Origin: Gudongella sp964575895
Lineage (GTDB): Bacteria; Bacillota; Clostridia; Tissierellales; Tissierellaceae
Direction of reading: 5' to 3'
Assembly: GCA_964575895.1 (NCBI GenBank)
Contig: CAZNTE010000001.1
Coordinates: 113,151 to 177,150 of the forward strand
Length of the DNA stretch: 64,000 bases
Shown here: piece after piece, positions 34,811 through 43,815 of the stretch
Layout: every line of letters begins with the position of its first letter
How positions within the stretch are numbered: position 1 is the stretch's first letter
Position numbers and translations under genes: made by a program
The notes under the pieces: model-generated
What the model was told of the DNA's origin: nothing
Database searches by the model: none
What the model saw: the letters and a program-made list of their open reading frames with translations, nothing else

Positions 34811-37447
34811 ATGAAAAAAGTTGGACTTCATGAAATAAGAAAAGAATATTTGGATTTTTTCAGAGAAAAAGGTCATCTAGTGGCTCCAAGTTTTTCTCTA
34901 GTTCCAAAGAATGACAAATCGTTATTATTAATAGGTGCTGGAATGGCTCCACTAAAGCCTTACTTTACCGGAGATGCAACACCACCTAATTCCAGAATGG
35001 CAACTTGTCAAAAATGTATTAGAACTGGTGACATAGACAATGTTGGAAGGACTGCAAGGCATGCAACCTTTTTTGAAATGCTTGGCAACTTCTCTTTTGG
35101 AGATTACTTCAAGAAGGAAGCTATTCTTTGGGCATGGGAATTCTTAACTGAAAGAATGGGTTTAAAACCAGAAGAATTATGGGTTAGTGTCTATCACGAA
35201 GATGATGAAGCCTATGAAATATGGAATAAGGTAGTTGGAGTTCCAGAGGAAAAGATTGTAAGACTTGGTAAAGAAGATAACTTCTGGGAACTTGAGGTTG
35301 GTCCTTCAGGTCCTTGTTCTGAAATATATGTTGACAGGGGTTTGTCATATGGTTGTGGCCATGAGGATTGCAAACCAGGATGTGACTGCGATAGATTTCT
35401 TGAAGTATGGAACCTAGTATTTACTCAGTTTGACAAGGATGAGAAGGGAGTATATCATCCCCTACCAAATCCAAATATTGACACGGGAATGGGACTTGAA
35501 AGAATTGCAGCAATCATGGAAAATGTTGACACCATATTTGATATTGGTGCAATTAATGACATATTAAATAGGGTATGTTCCATCAGCGGATACCAATACA
35601 AGTCGGATCCCAACAAGGATGTTTCAGTAAGACTTATAACTGACCACACTAGGGCTATGACCTTCCTGGTTTCTGATGGGGTTATTCCCAGTAACGAGGG
35701 AAGAGGATATGTATTAAGAAGGTTGATAAGAAGAGCTGCAAGACATGGAAAACTCCTGGGCATTGAAAAAGGCTTTCTTGATGAAATGGCTGGAGTTGTA
35801 ATTGACTCCTGGTCAGTGGAGTACAAGGAGTTAAAAGAAAATGAAGCTCAGATTAAGAAGGTAATTAGAACTGAAGAAAATAAATTCCAAGAAACTATAA
35901 ATCAGGGTCTTTCAATTCTTGATGAGTACATTGAAGAGATGAAGGATAATGATAGTGATGTCTTCTCTGGTGAAAGAGCATTTAAACTTTACGATACCTT
36001 TGGATTCCCCTTGGAGTTAACCAAGGAGATTCTGGATGAGAAGGGAATAAAATTAAATACTGAAGAATTCAATAGACATATGGAAGAGCAAAGAAATAGA
36101 GCTAGAAGTGCCAGACTTGAAACCGATGGAGGATGGGGTGGAAAGGAAGATGAAGACCTTACTAAGGGACTTGAGTCTAAATTCTTAGGCTACCTTACTA
36201 CATCATCAACATCAAAGGCTATAGCCTTGTTCAAAGAAGGTGAGAGGGTTAGTCTCCTATCTGAAGGGGAGATTGGTTCTGTAATCCTGGATGAAACCCC
36301 TTTTTATGGAGAATCTGGTGGACAGGTTGGAGATAAGGGTGAGTTTATATTTGAAGGTGGCAGGGCAGTAGTTGAAGATACAAAGGTAACAAAAGAAGGC
36401 GCGCAAATTCATCTGATAAGGATAGAAGAAGGAACTCTAAAAGAGGACATGACCTTAAGAGCAAGGGTTGAAGATGAATTAAGAGATGGAACCAGAAGAA
36501 ATCACTCAGCTACTCATCTACTACACAAGGCCTTAAAAACAGTACTAGGTTCCCATGTAAATCAGGCTGGATCTCTTGTTACTCCAATAAGATTAAGGTT
36601 TGACTTTACTCACTTTGAAGGCATTAGCAAGGAGGACCTTCTAAGAATAGAAGATCTTGTTAACACTCAAATCCTGGCTGGATTACCAGTGGACACTGAA
36701 GAAAACACTCTTAAGGAAGCTCAGGAAAGAGGAGTTATAGGTTTGTTCGAAGAAAAGTATGGTGAAAGGGTAAGAGTTGTCACCATGGGTGACTATTCCA
36801 TGGAACTTTGTGGTGGAACCCACGTTTCAAATACTGGACAAATTGGCTTATTTAAAATAGTTTCTGAGGCAAGCATTGCTTCTGGTGTAAGAAGAATTGA
36901 AGCACTAACTGGCAAAAATGTATATAATTATATAAACGAAATGGAAAATGAAGTTGAAGAAATTGCCCACATTATGAAATCCACTAAGTTGAATCTAAGG
37001 GATAAAGCAATAGGCTTGATGGAAGAAATAAAGGAAAAGGATAGAGAGATCTCTAAGTTGAAGGATAAACTCTCTGCTAATATTGCAGATGAAATCCTAT
37101 CCAGTGCTCTTGAAATTGAAGACTTTAAGCTCATAACCTACACTGTAAGTGATCTTGATATGAATGGTCTTAGAAACCTTGGAGATGAACTTAAGGCAAG
37201 ATTACATTCTGGTGTAGTAGTACTGGCATCAACCCTTGATAACAAGTTGTCCTTTGTTGCCATGGCAACTAAGGATGTAACCAGCAAGGGAGTCCATGCT
37301 GGTAATATAGTTAAAAATGTTGCATCCTTAACCGGGGGTAGTGGTGGTGGAAGACCAGAAATGGCCCAAGCTGGTGGAAAGGATGTATCCAAGGTAAAGG
37401 AAGCTATGGATTCTGTGTTAGAGTTTGTTAAAGGCCAACTAAGGTAA
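34811..37447 (+). CDS. alaS: Alanyl-tRNA synthetase
   Basis: AlaRS charges tRNA-Ala and edits Ser and Gly. The class II core begins MKKVGLHEIRKEYLDFF and includes RTGDIDNVGRTARHATFFE. The editing domain has the zinc motifs NHSATHLLH and CGGTHVSNTG. The C-terminal DHHA1 domain ends with GGSGGGRPEMAQAGG. I use the ATG at 34811 after AGGATGGGG; the ATG at 34796 lies within that site. The 878 residues are standard. Confidence 0.97.
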   Translation: MKKVGLHEIRKEYLDFFREKGHLVAPSFSLVPKNDKSLLLIGAGMAPLKPYFTGDATPPNSRMATCQKCIRTGDIDNVGRTARHATFFEMLGNFSFGDYFKKEAILWAWEFLTERMGLKPEELWVSVYHEDDEAYEIWNKVVGVPEEKIVRLGKEDNFWELEVGPSGPCSEIYVDRGLSYGCGHEDCKPGCDCDRFLEVWNLVFTQFDKDEKGVYHPLPNPNIDTGMGLERIAAIMENVDTIFDIGAINDILNRVCSISGYQYKSDPNKDVSVRLITDHTRAMTFLVSDGVIPSNEGRGYVLRRLIRRAARHGKLLGIEKGFLDEMAGVVIDSWSVEYKELKENEAQIKKVIRTEENKFQETINQGLSILDEYIEEMKDNDSDVFSGERAFKLYDTFGFPLELTKEILDEKGIKLNTEEFNRHMEEQRNRARSARLETDGGWGGKEDEDLTKGLESKFLGYLTTSSTSKAIALFKEGERVSLLSEGEIGSVILDETPFYGESGGQVGDKGEFIFEGGRAVVEDTKVTKEGAQIHLIRIEEGTLKEDMTLRARVEDELRDGTRRNHSATHLLHKALKTVLGSHVNQAGSLVTPIRLRFDFTHFEGISKEDLLRIEDLVNTQILAGLPVDTEENTLKEAQERGVIGLFEEKYGERVRVVTMGDYSMELCGGTHVSNTGQIGLFKIVSEASIASGVRRIEALTGKNVYNYINEMENEVEEIAHIMKSTKLNLRDKAIGLMEEIKEKDREISKLKDKLSANIADEILSSALEIEDFKLITYTVSDLDMNGLRNLGDELKARLHSGVVVLASTLDNKLSFVAMATKDVTSKGVHAGNIVKNVASLTGGSGGGRPEMAQAGGKDVSKVKEAMDSVLEFVKGQLR

Positions 37448-37604
37448 TTATTTTTACTGATTCTTGTAAATTCAGTAGAATATAATTATGAACAAGAAAG
37501 ATATTTAAGCTTAGTCTATTGTGAGAATAAACTTCCCACAATAGGCCATTATCATTTATAAATTTAAATGATAAAAAATAAATACCAAAGCCTTTAACAT
37601 ATGG

Positions 37605-37610
37605 TATAAT
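37605..37610 (+). promoter_or_regulatory. Extended -10 promoter for ireB
   Basis: TGGTATAAT ends at 37610 and lies 19 bases before the GTG start of ireB. The 180-base gap after alaS also has a weak hairpin (CTATTGTG at 37516-37523 with CACAATAG at 37537-37544). Confidence 0.55.
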
Positions 37611-37628
37611 AGACTAAGGGGTGGTATT

Positions 37629-37892
37629 GTGAACGATAAAATGAATGAAACCATGAAATTTGAAGCCACAAAAGAAACACCAGTTGAACCAAAGGAAATA
37701 TTATTTTCAGTTTTTGACTCATTAGAAGAAAAGGGTTACAATCCCATTAATCAAATTATAGGGTACATCCTATCAGGTGACCCAACCTATATTACAAGCC
37801 ATAACAATGCAAGGACGTTAATTAGAAAGATCGAGCGAGACGAGTTGTTGGAGGAATTACTTCGAGCATACTTAAAGAGCAATAAAGATTAA
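37629..37892 (+). CDS. ireB: IreB/UPF0297 family regulatory phosphoprotein
   Basis: The 87-residue protein has the conserved N-terminal phosphorylatable threonines region MNETMKFEAT and the signature YNPINQIIGYILSGDPTYITSHNNAR. IreB in Enterococcus is a substrate of the PASTA kinase IreK and affects cell wall stress tolerance. The start is a GTG with GGGGTGG upstream. It is usually followed by ruvX and the DUF1292 gene; here an oxidoreductase is inserted between. Confidence 0.92.
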   Translation: MNDKMNETMKFEATKETPVEPKEILFSVFDSLEEKGYNPINQIIGYILSGDPTYITSHNNARTLIRKIERDELLEELLRAYLKSNKD

Positions 37893-37960
37893 TCATAATG
37901 AGATGGGTGGCTAAGGGGCTATCCATCTTAATTTATGTTTAAATAAGGAGTAGACTTAAA

Positions 37961-38908
37961 TTGGAAAGAGTATTTTTAGGTAATACGGATATAAGGGTAT
38001 CAAGATTGTGTTTTGGCTCTCTTACCATGACACCATTTCAAGCAAATCTATCAATTAAGGAAGGGGCAAACCTAATTAAGTACGCTTATGAAAAGGGTAT
38101 AAACTTCATTGATACTGCTGAAATTTATGACAACTATGATTATATAAAAGAGGGCATAAGGGGCATAAGAAGAGATGATTATCATATAGCTACAAAGACT
38201 TATGCTTACACTGAAGAAATGGCCGAAGAATCCCTTAAAAAGGCTTTAAAAGAACTTAATACTGACTATATAGATATATTCTTATTACATGAACAAGAAA
38301 GCATACATACCATAAGAGGACATTTTCCTGCTATAGAGTATTTACTCAAGGCAAAGGAAAGGGGCTATATCAGAGCCTTGGGAATTTCAACCCACAGGAT
38401 TGAAGGGGTCAAGGGCTTTATTGAGACCAAGGAACTAGATATAATACACCCCATAGTTAATAAGGCTGGTATAGGAATCCATGATGGAAGCATAGAAGAT
38501 ATGCTAGATCAGTTAAAACTTGCTAATAACATGGGCAAGGGAATTTATGGAATGAAACCCCTTGGAGGTGGACACCTTATAAGTTCAGTGGAGGATGCCT
38601 TTAATTTTGTAAGGGATCTGCCCTATATTAATTCCATAGCCATTGGTATGCAATCCTATGATGAAATTGACGCTGATGTTTCACTGATGGAAAATGGGTA
38701 TATAAGAGAGGAATTAAAAAAAAATCTAAATAATATAAACAGAAGATTAATAGTCCATGACTACTGTCAAGGTTGTGGAGCTTGTGTAGAAAGATGCCAG
38801 CAGGGGGGAATTACTTTGATCGATGGACATGCAACCCCCAACGATAAGTGCATCCTATGTGGATATTGTGCCACAGTGTGTCCTGAATTTTGCATAAAAG
38901 TTATATAA
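37961..38908 (+). CDS. Aldo/keto reductase with C-terminal ferredoxin-like domain
   Basis: The N-terminal two thirds are an aldo/keto reductase (LGNTDIRVSRLCFGSLTM, INFIDTAEIYDNYDY with the catalytic Asp and Tyr, IFLLHEQES). The last ~55 residues contain two Cys clusters, CQGCGACVERC and CILCGYCATVC, typical of two 4Fe-4S centres. Such fusions are common in anaerobes, but the substrate is unknown. The start is TTG at 37961 with AAGGAG upstream. The stop codon and an out-of-frame ATG overlap at 38908. Confidence 0.88.
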   Translation: MERVFLGNTDIRVSRLCFGSLTMTPFQANLSIKEGANLIKYAYEKGINFIDTAEIYDNYDYIKEGIRGIRRDDYHIATKTYAYTEEMAEESLKKALKELNTDYIDIFLLHEQESIHTIRGHFPAIEYLLKAKERGYIRALGISTHRIEGVKGFIETKELDIIHPIVNKAGIGIHDGSIEDMLDQLKLANNMGKGIYGMKPLGGGHLISSVEDAFNFVRDLPYINSIAIGMQSYDEIDADVSLMENGYIREELKKNLNNINRRLIVHDYCQGCGACVERCQQGGITLIDGHATPNDKCILCGYCATVCPEFCIKVI

Positions 38909-38918
38909 TGGAGAGAAT

Positions 38919-39329
38919 ATGGAGAGAATATTAGGACTTGATGTTGGAGAAAAGAGAATTGGTGTTGCTGTAAGTGATCCCTTGGGTTTTACTGCTCAGG
39001 GTGTAAAGACCATACACCGAGAAAGTAAGGTTAAGGATATGAAGGAGATTGAAGACCTTCTTATTAAGTATGATATAAAAAAGGTAGTAGTTGGAATGCC
39101 AAAGAACATGAATGGAACAATGGGTCCATCATCTGAAATGGTTAAAAAAGTTGCTGAGAAAATAAAGAATAAGTTTAATATAGAGCTGATATATGTTGAT
39201 GAAAGACTGAGTACTGTCTCTGCAGAGAGAGTCCTTATTGAGGGCGATGTAAGAAGAGAAAACAGAAAAAAAGTTATCGATATGGTAGCTGCAACCTATA
39301 TCCTACAGACTTATCTAGATACAAAGTAA
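38919..39329 (+). CDS. ruvX: Holliday junction resolvase-like RuvX/YqgF
   Basis: YqgF-family nuclease of the RNase H fold, implicated in pre-16S rRNA 5' processing and possibly junction resolution. The fold motifs are GLDVGEKRIGVAVSD, VVGMPKNMNG, YVDERLSTVSAERVL and DMVAATYILQTYL. The 136-residue length is usual. It belongs to the conserved alaS-ireB-ruvX-yrzB neighbourhood. Confidence 0.94.
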   Translation: MERILGLDVGEKRIGVAVSDPLGFTAQGVKTIHRESKVKDMKEIEDLLIKYDIKKVVVGMPKNMNGTMGPSSEMVKKVAEKIKNKFNIELIYVDERLSTVSAERVLIEGDVRRENRKKVIDMVAATYILQTYLDTK

Positions 39330-39341
39330 AGGAGGATATTT

Positions 39342-39590
39342 ATGACTGAAAAACACGTATTTTTTGATGAACTAGGAAATGAGATTGAATTTGTTGTAAA
39401 AGCTAAGTTTAGCCTAGATGAAGAAGATTATGTAGCCTTATTGCCTGCAAATGAAATAGACGCAATGACATATATTTTAAGAATTGAACTGGATGATAAT
39501 GGTGATGAAGTCTTAGTGGGAATCGATGATGATGAGTTGGATGAAGCTAAGGAAGCATATGAAGAGTTAGTAAAACAACAATTACAATAA
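39342..39590 (+). CDS. DUF1292 (UPF0473, YrzB-like) protein
   Basis: A short acidic protein of 82 residues with the family core FDELGNEIEFVVKAKFSLDEEDYVALL cut here to FDELGNEIEFVV and LDEEDYVALLP. It has no known biochemical role, but is conserved next to ruvX in Firmicutes. AAGGAGG precedes the ATG. Confidence 0.9.
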   Translation: MTEKHVFFDELGNEIEFVVKAKFSLDEEDYVALLPANEIDAMTYILRIELDDNGDEVLVGIDDDELDEAKEAYEELVKQQLQ

Positions 39591-39603
39591 GGGTGGTGTA
39601 ACT

Positions 39604-40050
39604 GTGGAAGCCATGATAAAGAATTATATGGAAAAACTACAAAGAGAAGGATACAAATACACTAATCAAAGAGAAGAGATCTTAAGGATTATAATGGACA
39701 AGAAGGATGACCATCTGTCATGTGAAGAGGTCCACAATATTGTATCCAAGGAAAATAAAGATGTTGGCATAGCCACAGTTTATAGAACCCTGCAATTATT
39801 TGAGAAGCTGAATTTTGTATATAAGATTAATTTTGATGATGGAGTATCGCGTTATGAACTAAACCTTGGAACGGAGAATCACCACCATCATCATTTAATA
39901 TGCACTAGATGTGGAGCGGTAACTGAAGTGAAAATGGATTTATTGGAACTACTTGAAGATAATATCGAAAAGGAAGAAGGGTTCACAATCCAGGATCACA
40001 ATGTTAAGTTCTACGGAATATGTAAAAAATGTAAAGAAAACGAAAAGTAA
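39604..40050 (+). CDS. fur: Fur family metalloregulator
   Basis: The 148-residue protein has a winged helix (YTNQREEILRI, VGIATVYRTLQLFEKL) and the Fur metal sites: a run NHHHHHLIC and zinc-type CTRCG and CKKCK pairs. It could be Fur, Zur or PerR; the residues seen do not decide. The annotated start is a GTG at 39604, and an ATG at 39613 is an alternative. It precedes RNase J on the same strand. Confidence 0.88.
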   Translation: MEAMIKNYMEKLQREGYKYTNQREEILRIIMDKKDDHLSCEEVHNIVSKENKDVGIATVYRTLQLFEKLNFVYKINFDDGVSRYELNLGTENHHHHHLICTRCGAVTEVKMDLLELLEDNIEKEEGFTIQDHNVKFYGICKKCKENEK

Positions 40051-40070
40051 AGAACTTAAGGAGTGATAAA

Positions 40071-41732
40071 GTGGCAAAAAAGAATAAACTGAAAATAATC
40101 CCTTTAGGAGGGTTGGGAGAGATCGGTAAGAATATTACCGTTCATGAGTACAAGGATTCCATTTTGATAGTAGACTGTGGAATGACTTTCCCAGAGGATG
40201 AAATGCTTGGTATTGACATAGTAATACCAGATATATCCTACCTTATTAAGAATAAGGACAAAATAAAGGGGCTAGTACTAACCCATGGTCATGAAGATCA
40301 TATTGGGGCAATTCCCTATGTGTTGAAAAAGATAGATATGCCCATATATGGAACCAAGCTGACATTGGGATTATTATCAAATAAACTAAAGGAACACAAC
40401 CTTACAAATGTGGACTTGAACGTAGTAAATTATGGAGATAAGGTAAAGTTAGGATACTTTGAGGTTGAGTTCATACCAACGGTCCATTCTATTCCTGATT
40501 CAGCGGCTCTTGCAATTACCAGTCCTATTGGAACTGTAATTCAGACTGGTGACTTCAAGATTGATTTTACGCCAATTGAGGGTGCTAAAATGGACTTAGG
40601 AAGATTATCTGAACTGGGTAATAAGGGAGTACTTGCCCTATTATCTGATTCAACTAATGTTGTCAGACCAGGCTATTCCATGAGCGAGAGAATGGTAGGG
40701 GAGACCTTTAAGGATCTCTTCCATAAGGCTGAAGGTAGAATACTGGTGGCTACATTTGCATCAAATGTCTACAGGGTTCAGCAGATTATTGAAGCTGCAG
40801 AGTTAAACAATAGAAAAGTTGTTCTGTCTGGTAGATCCATGGTTAATACCACAACTGTTGCCTCTGAACTTGGATATTTAAGATTCAAGGAAGGTACCAT
40901 AATTGACATCAAGGATATGAACAAGTATAGAAAAGATGAAATAGTTATAGCAATGACTGGTTCCCAAGGTGAGCCCATGAGTGCTCTAACTAGAATTGCA
41001 TCAAATGAACACAGACAGATTGAATTATACAATGATGATCTAGTAATCCTATCTGCATCTCCAATTCCTGGAAATGAAAAGGCGGTTTCTAAGATTATTA
41101 ATAAGTTGATTGAAAAAGGAACCAATGTGGTTTATGAATCATGGTCCGATATCCATGTTTCAGGCCATGCTAATCAGGAAGAACTAAAACTAATGCATAG
41201 TCTTGTAAAACCCAAGTACTTTGTACCAGTTCATGGAGAGATTAAACACCTTAAGATGCACGCTGAGTTAAGTAGGGAGATGGGAACTCCTCAGGAGAAT
41301 ATCTTTATCCTTGAAAATGGACAGACCCTTGAATTCACTAAGGATGATGCATCACTGGGAATGATGGTTCCATCAGGACAAATACTTGTGGATGGTTTAG
41401 GTGTCGGCGATGTTGGTAATATAGTTCTAAGAGATAGAAAGCATCTTTCAGAAGATGGACTAATCGTTGTGGTTGTTACCATGAATAAGGCAACTGGTCT
41501 AGTGGCTGCTGGTCCTGACATAGTATCAAGAGGTTTTGTATATGTTAGAGAATCAGAAGATTTAATGGTTGAAGCTAGAAAGGTTGTTAAGGATACCTTA
41601 AACAAATGTGAAGAAAAGAAGATAACTGATTGGTCAACAATAAAATCAAATGTAAGGGATGATCTAAGATCCTTCCTATACAGCACAATAAAGAGAAATC
41701 CAATGATCCTTCCAATTATTATGGAAGTGTAA
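40071..41732 (+). CDS. rnj: Ribonuclease J
   Basis: RNase J is a metallo-beta-lactamase/beta-CASP nuclease with 5'-exonuclease and endonuclease activity in mRNA decay and rRNA maturation. The zinc site is LTHGHEDHIGAIP, with DCGMTFPEDEMLG upstream and the later HVSGHANQEELK. The C-terminal domain is present in 553 residues. The start is a GTG with AAGGAG in front. Confidence 0.95.
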   Translation: MAKKNKLKIIPLGGLGEIGKNITVHEYKDSILIVDCGMTFPEDEMLGIDIVIPDISYLIKNKDKIKGLVLTHGHEDHIGAIPYVLKKIDMPIYGTKLTLGLLSNKLKEHNLTNVDLNVVNYGDKVKLGYFEVEFIPTVHSIPDSAALAITSPIGTVIQTGDFKIDFTPIEGAKMDLGRLSELGNKGVLALLSDSTNVVRPGYSMSERMVGETFKDLFHKAEGRILVATFASNVYRVQQIIEAAELNNRKVVLSGRSMVNTTTVASELGYLRFKEGTIIDIKDMNKYRKDEIVIAMTGSQGEPMSALTRIASNEHRQIELYNDDLVILSASPIPGNEKAVSKIINKLIEKGTNVVYESWSDIHVSGHANQEELKLMHSLVKPKYFVPVHGEIKHLKMHAELSREMGTPQENIFILENGQTLEFTKDDASLGMMVPSGQILVDGLGVGDVGNIVLRDRKHLSEDGLIVVVVTMNKATGLVAAGPDIVSRGFVYVRESEDLMVEARKVVKDTLNKCEEKKITDWSTIKSNVRDDLRSFLYSTIKRNPMILPIIMEV

Positions 41733-41745
41733 GGGAGATATATAA

Positions 41746-42036
41746 ATGACAACTAGACTTTTAATGTACCTGGGAATAATTATCCTGGGTGCAATTATTG
41801 GAGCAAAAGGTAAATTAAGTGAAAAACTCACAAAGAGACTGGGCAGCATACAAACTGCCTGTCTTCTTTTGTTACTTACGATAATGGGTATAAAGATAGG
41901 TATGGATGAAGGAGTTATTTCCTCTTTCCTAAGTATTGGCTATAAGGCCTTAATAATTAGTATATTCACCATTGGTATGAGTATACTATCTGTTATTATT
42001 CTTAAGCCATATGTTAAGGGGAGGAAGAGCCAATGA
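41746..42036 (+). CDS. lysO: LysO-type exporter, N-terminal half gene
   Basis: The 96-residue membrane protein matches the N-terminal (DUF340) part of the lysine exporter LysO/YbjE, with an intact LGIIILGAIIGAKGKLSEK stretch and three hydrophobic segments. LysO is a single protein in Enterobacteria; here the two halves are separate genes joined by an ATGA overlap. They presumably form a heteromeric exporter. The substrate in this organism is an inference. Confidence 0.8.
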   Translation: MTTRLLMYLGIIILGAIIGAKGKLSEKLTKRLGSIQTACLLLLLTIMGIKIGMDEGVISSFLSIGYKALIISIFTIGMSILSVIILKPYVKGRKSQ

Positions 42037-42626
42037 CACTAAAAATCTTGTTATCTGTTATTTTTGGAGTAATACTTGGACTATTTATTCTTCCACTGGA
42101 AGTACTAAACTATACTGATCTATTAATTGATATTGGTCTAATGCTATTATTATTCTTTGTTGGTATTGAAATTGGAATGAATAGAAGTGTATTCACCAAA
42201 ATTAAGGCAATGGGCTTTAAGATTCTGCTTATTCCCTTTGGAGTTATTTTTGGATCAATAATTGGTTCATTAATGGCAGGATTCTTCTTGAAAATGCCCA
42301 TGAATGAAGCCGGTGCTGTGGGAGCTGGACTGGGATGGTATACACTTTCATCTATTCTCATGAGCAACTATTCAAATGAATTATCAGCCCTAGGCTTCTT
42401 AGCCAATGTGGTAAGGGAAATACTGGCCTTTATAATAATTCCCCTAGTAGCAAAGAAGATGGGATTCTTTGAAGCCATTGCTCCTGCCGGAGCTACTGCA
42501 ATGGATACTGGACTTCCCATTATTTCCAGGGCAACAGATTCTGAAACTGCAATAGTGGCATTTATTACTGGTGTAATTTGTACATTTTCCGTGCCAGTAT
42601 TGGTACCCTTGATACTAAATCTATAG
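42033..42626 (+). CDS. lysO: LysO-type exporter, C-terminal half gene
   Basis: The 197-residue polytopic protein is the second half of a LysO-like exporter, with FVGIEIGMNRSVF, GAGLGWYTLSSILMSNYS and PAGATAMDTGLPIISRATD characteristic of the family. It starts inside the stop of the first half (ATGA). Both halves have complete frames and ribosome sites, so this is a natural split, not a recent frameshift. Confidence 0.85.
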   Translation: MTLKILLSVIFGVILGLFILPLEVLNYTDLLIDIGLMLLLFFVGIEIGMNRSVFTKIKAMGFKILLIPFGVIFGSIIGSLMAGFFLKMPMNEAGAVGAGLGWYTLSSILMSNYSNELSALGFLANVVREILAFIIIPLVAKKMGFFEAIAPAGATAMDTGLPIISRATDSETAIVAFITGVICTFSVPVLVPLILNL

Positions 42627-42643
42627 AAAGAGAGGATGATCAC

Positions 42644-43135
42644 ATGAATATTAGATATTTAACCAAGGCTAGCTTAATTGCAGCAATTTATTTGGTTTTA
42701 ATACTTATACAGGCACTGCCCTTTCCAGTGGCAAATTTAACCTTTGGACCAATTCAACTAAGACTTGCTGAAGGACTTACCTTGCTTCCTTTTGTGGAGC
42801 CTGCCGCAGTTCCTGGACTATTTATTGGAGTGTTATTGGCTAACTTTCTACTTGCTCCCTACTCTGGATTTGGACTAGTTGATATCATTGGGGGATCCCT
42901 GGTTACCCTGGCAGCTGCTTATCTTACATCAAAGGCTAAGAATAAGTATATGGCCATGATTCCACCTATAGTACTTAATGGACTTATTGTTTCCATCTGG
43001 GTTTCATACTTTACAAAAATCCCATATGTTTACACTGTTCTTGGTATTTCCGCTGGAGAAGCAGTATCGGTAGTAATCTTTGGTAGTATAATACTTTATG
43101 TTTACGAAAAGGCATCAAAATATAGAGAGTGGTAA
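42644..43135 (+). CDS. queT: QueT family queuosine precursor transporter
   Basis: A small integral membrane substrate-binding (S) component of an ECF transporter. The 163-residue protein has about five membrane segments and the QueT features QALPFPVANLTFGPIQLRLA and EPAAVPGLFIGVLLANF. The ATG at 42644 follows AGAGG; a longer frame overlaps the upstream gene. QueT genes are often preceded by a preQ1 riboswitch, but only 17 bases separate it from lysO, so no such switch is here. Confidence 0.85.
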   Translation: MNIRYLTKASLIAAIYLVLILIQALPFPVANLTFGPIQLRLAEGLTLLPFVEPAAVPGLFIGVLLANFLLAPYSGFGLVDIIGGSLVTLAAAYLTSKAKNKYMAMIPPIVLNGLIVSIWVSYFTKIPYVYTVLGISAGEAVSVVIFGSIILYVYEKASKYREW

Positions 43136-43146
43136 GAGGGATTTAA

Positions 43147-43806
43147 ATGGCAAGTATAAATGAAGACTATATAACAGACTATATAAGGGAACTTACCCCT
43201 AGGAGAAGTGAATTACTAACATCCTTAGAAGAGTATGCAAGAAAAGAAAATGTCCCCATAGTTGAGCCTGAAGTTGCTCAACTTATCAGAACTCTTGTAA
43301 CCATGAACAAACCTAGGAATATTCTTGAGGTTGGAACTGCCATAGGTTATTCTGCAATCCTCATGGGGGAATCCTTAAGGGGAGACTGGCACATTACAAC
43401 CCTGGAGAGAAGTCCTAAGATGATAGATCTTGCCCTTGAAAATATTAAAAGAGCAGGCTATGAAGATAGGATAAAGGTAATTGAAGGAGATGCCAGGGAA
43501 ACCTTTCCCCACCTAAGTTCAAAATATGACTTTATCTTTATTGATGCTGCCAAGGGTCATTATCTTGAGTTCTTCTCTTACGCCGCAGAACTATTAAATC
43601 CAGGAGGAATCATTCTTTCTGACAATGTTTTGTACAGGGGAATGGTAGCTACTGATGACTTAGTTGTTAGAAGACAAAGAACCATAGTAAATAGACTTAG
43701 AGAATACTTAAATCACATTAACTCCATAGATGGGTTTACATCTGCTGTAATCCCCCTTGGTGATGGTGTGGCTATAACATATAAGGAAACAGATTTGCAA
43801 ATTTAG
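43147..43806 (+). CDS. trmR: tRNA 5-hydroxyuridine methyltransferase (TrmR/YrrM)
   Basis: A SAM-dependent O-methyltransferase of the YrrM/TrmR group that forms 5-methoxyuridine at wobble U34. The SAM motif is ILEVGTAIGYSAILMGE, with later FIFIDAAKGHYLEFF and LSDNVLYRGMV, typical of the catechol-OMT-like family. It has 219 residues. The adjacent U32 hydroxylase gene supports the tRNA role. Confidence 0.88.
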   Translation: MASINEDYITDYIRELTPRRSELLTSLEEYARKENVPIVEPEVAQLIRTLVTMNKPRNILEVGTAIGYSAILMGESLRGDWHITTLERSPKMIDLALENIKRAGYEDRIKVIEGDARETFPHLSSKYDFIFIDAAKGHYLEFFSYAAELLNPGGIILSDNVLYRGMVATDDLVVRRQRTIVNRLREYLNHINSIDGFTSAVIPLGDGVAITYKETDLQI

Positions 43807-43815
43807 GAGGGCTTT

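Noticed and set aside
42601..42643. preQ1 riboswitch before queT
   Set aside because: Only 17 bases lie between lysO and queT, too short for the aptamer.
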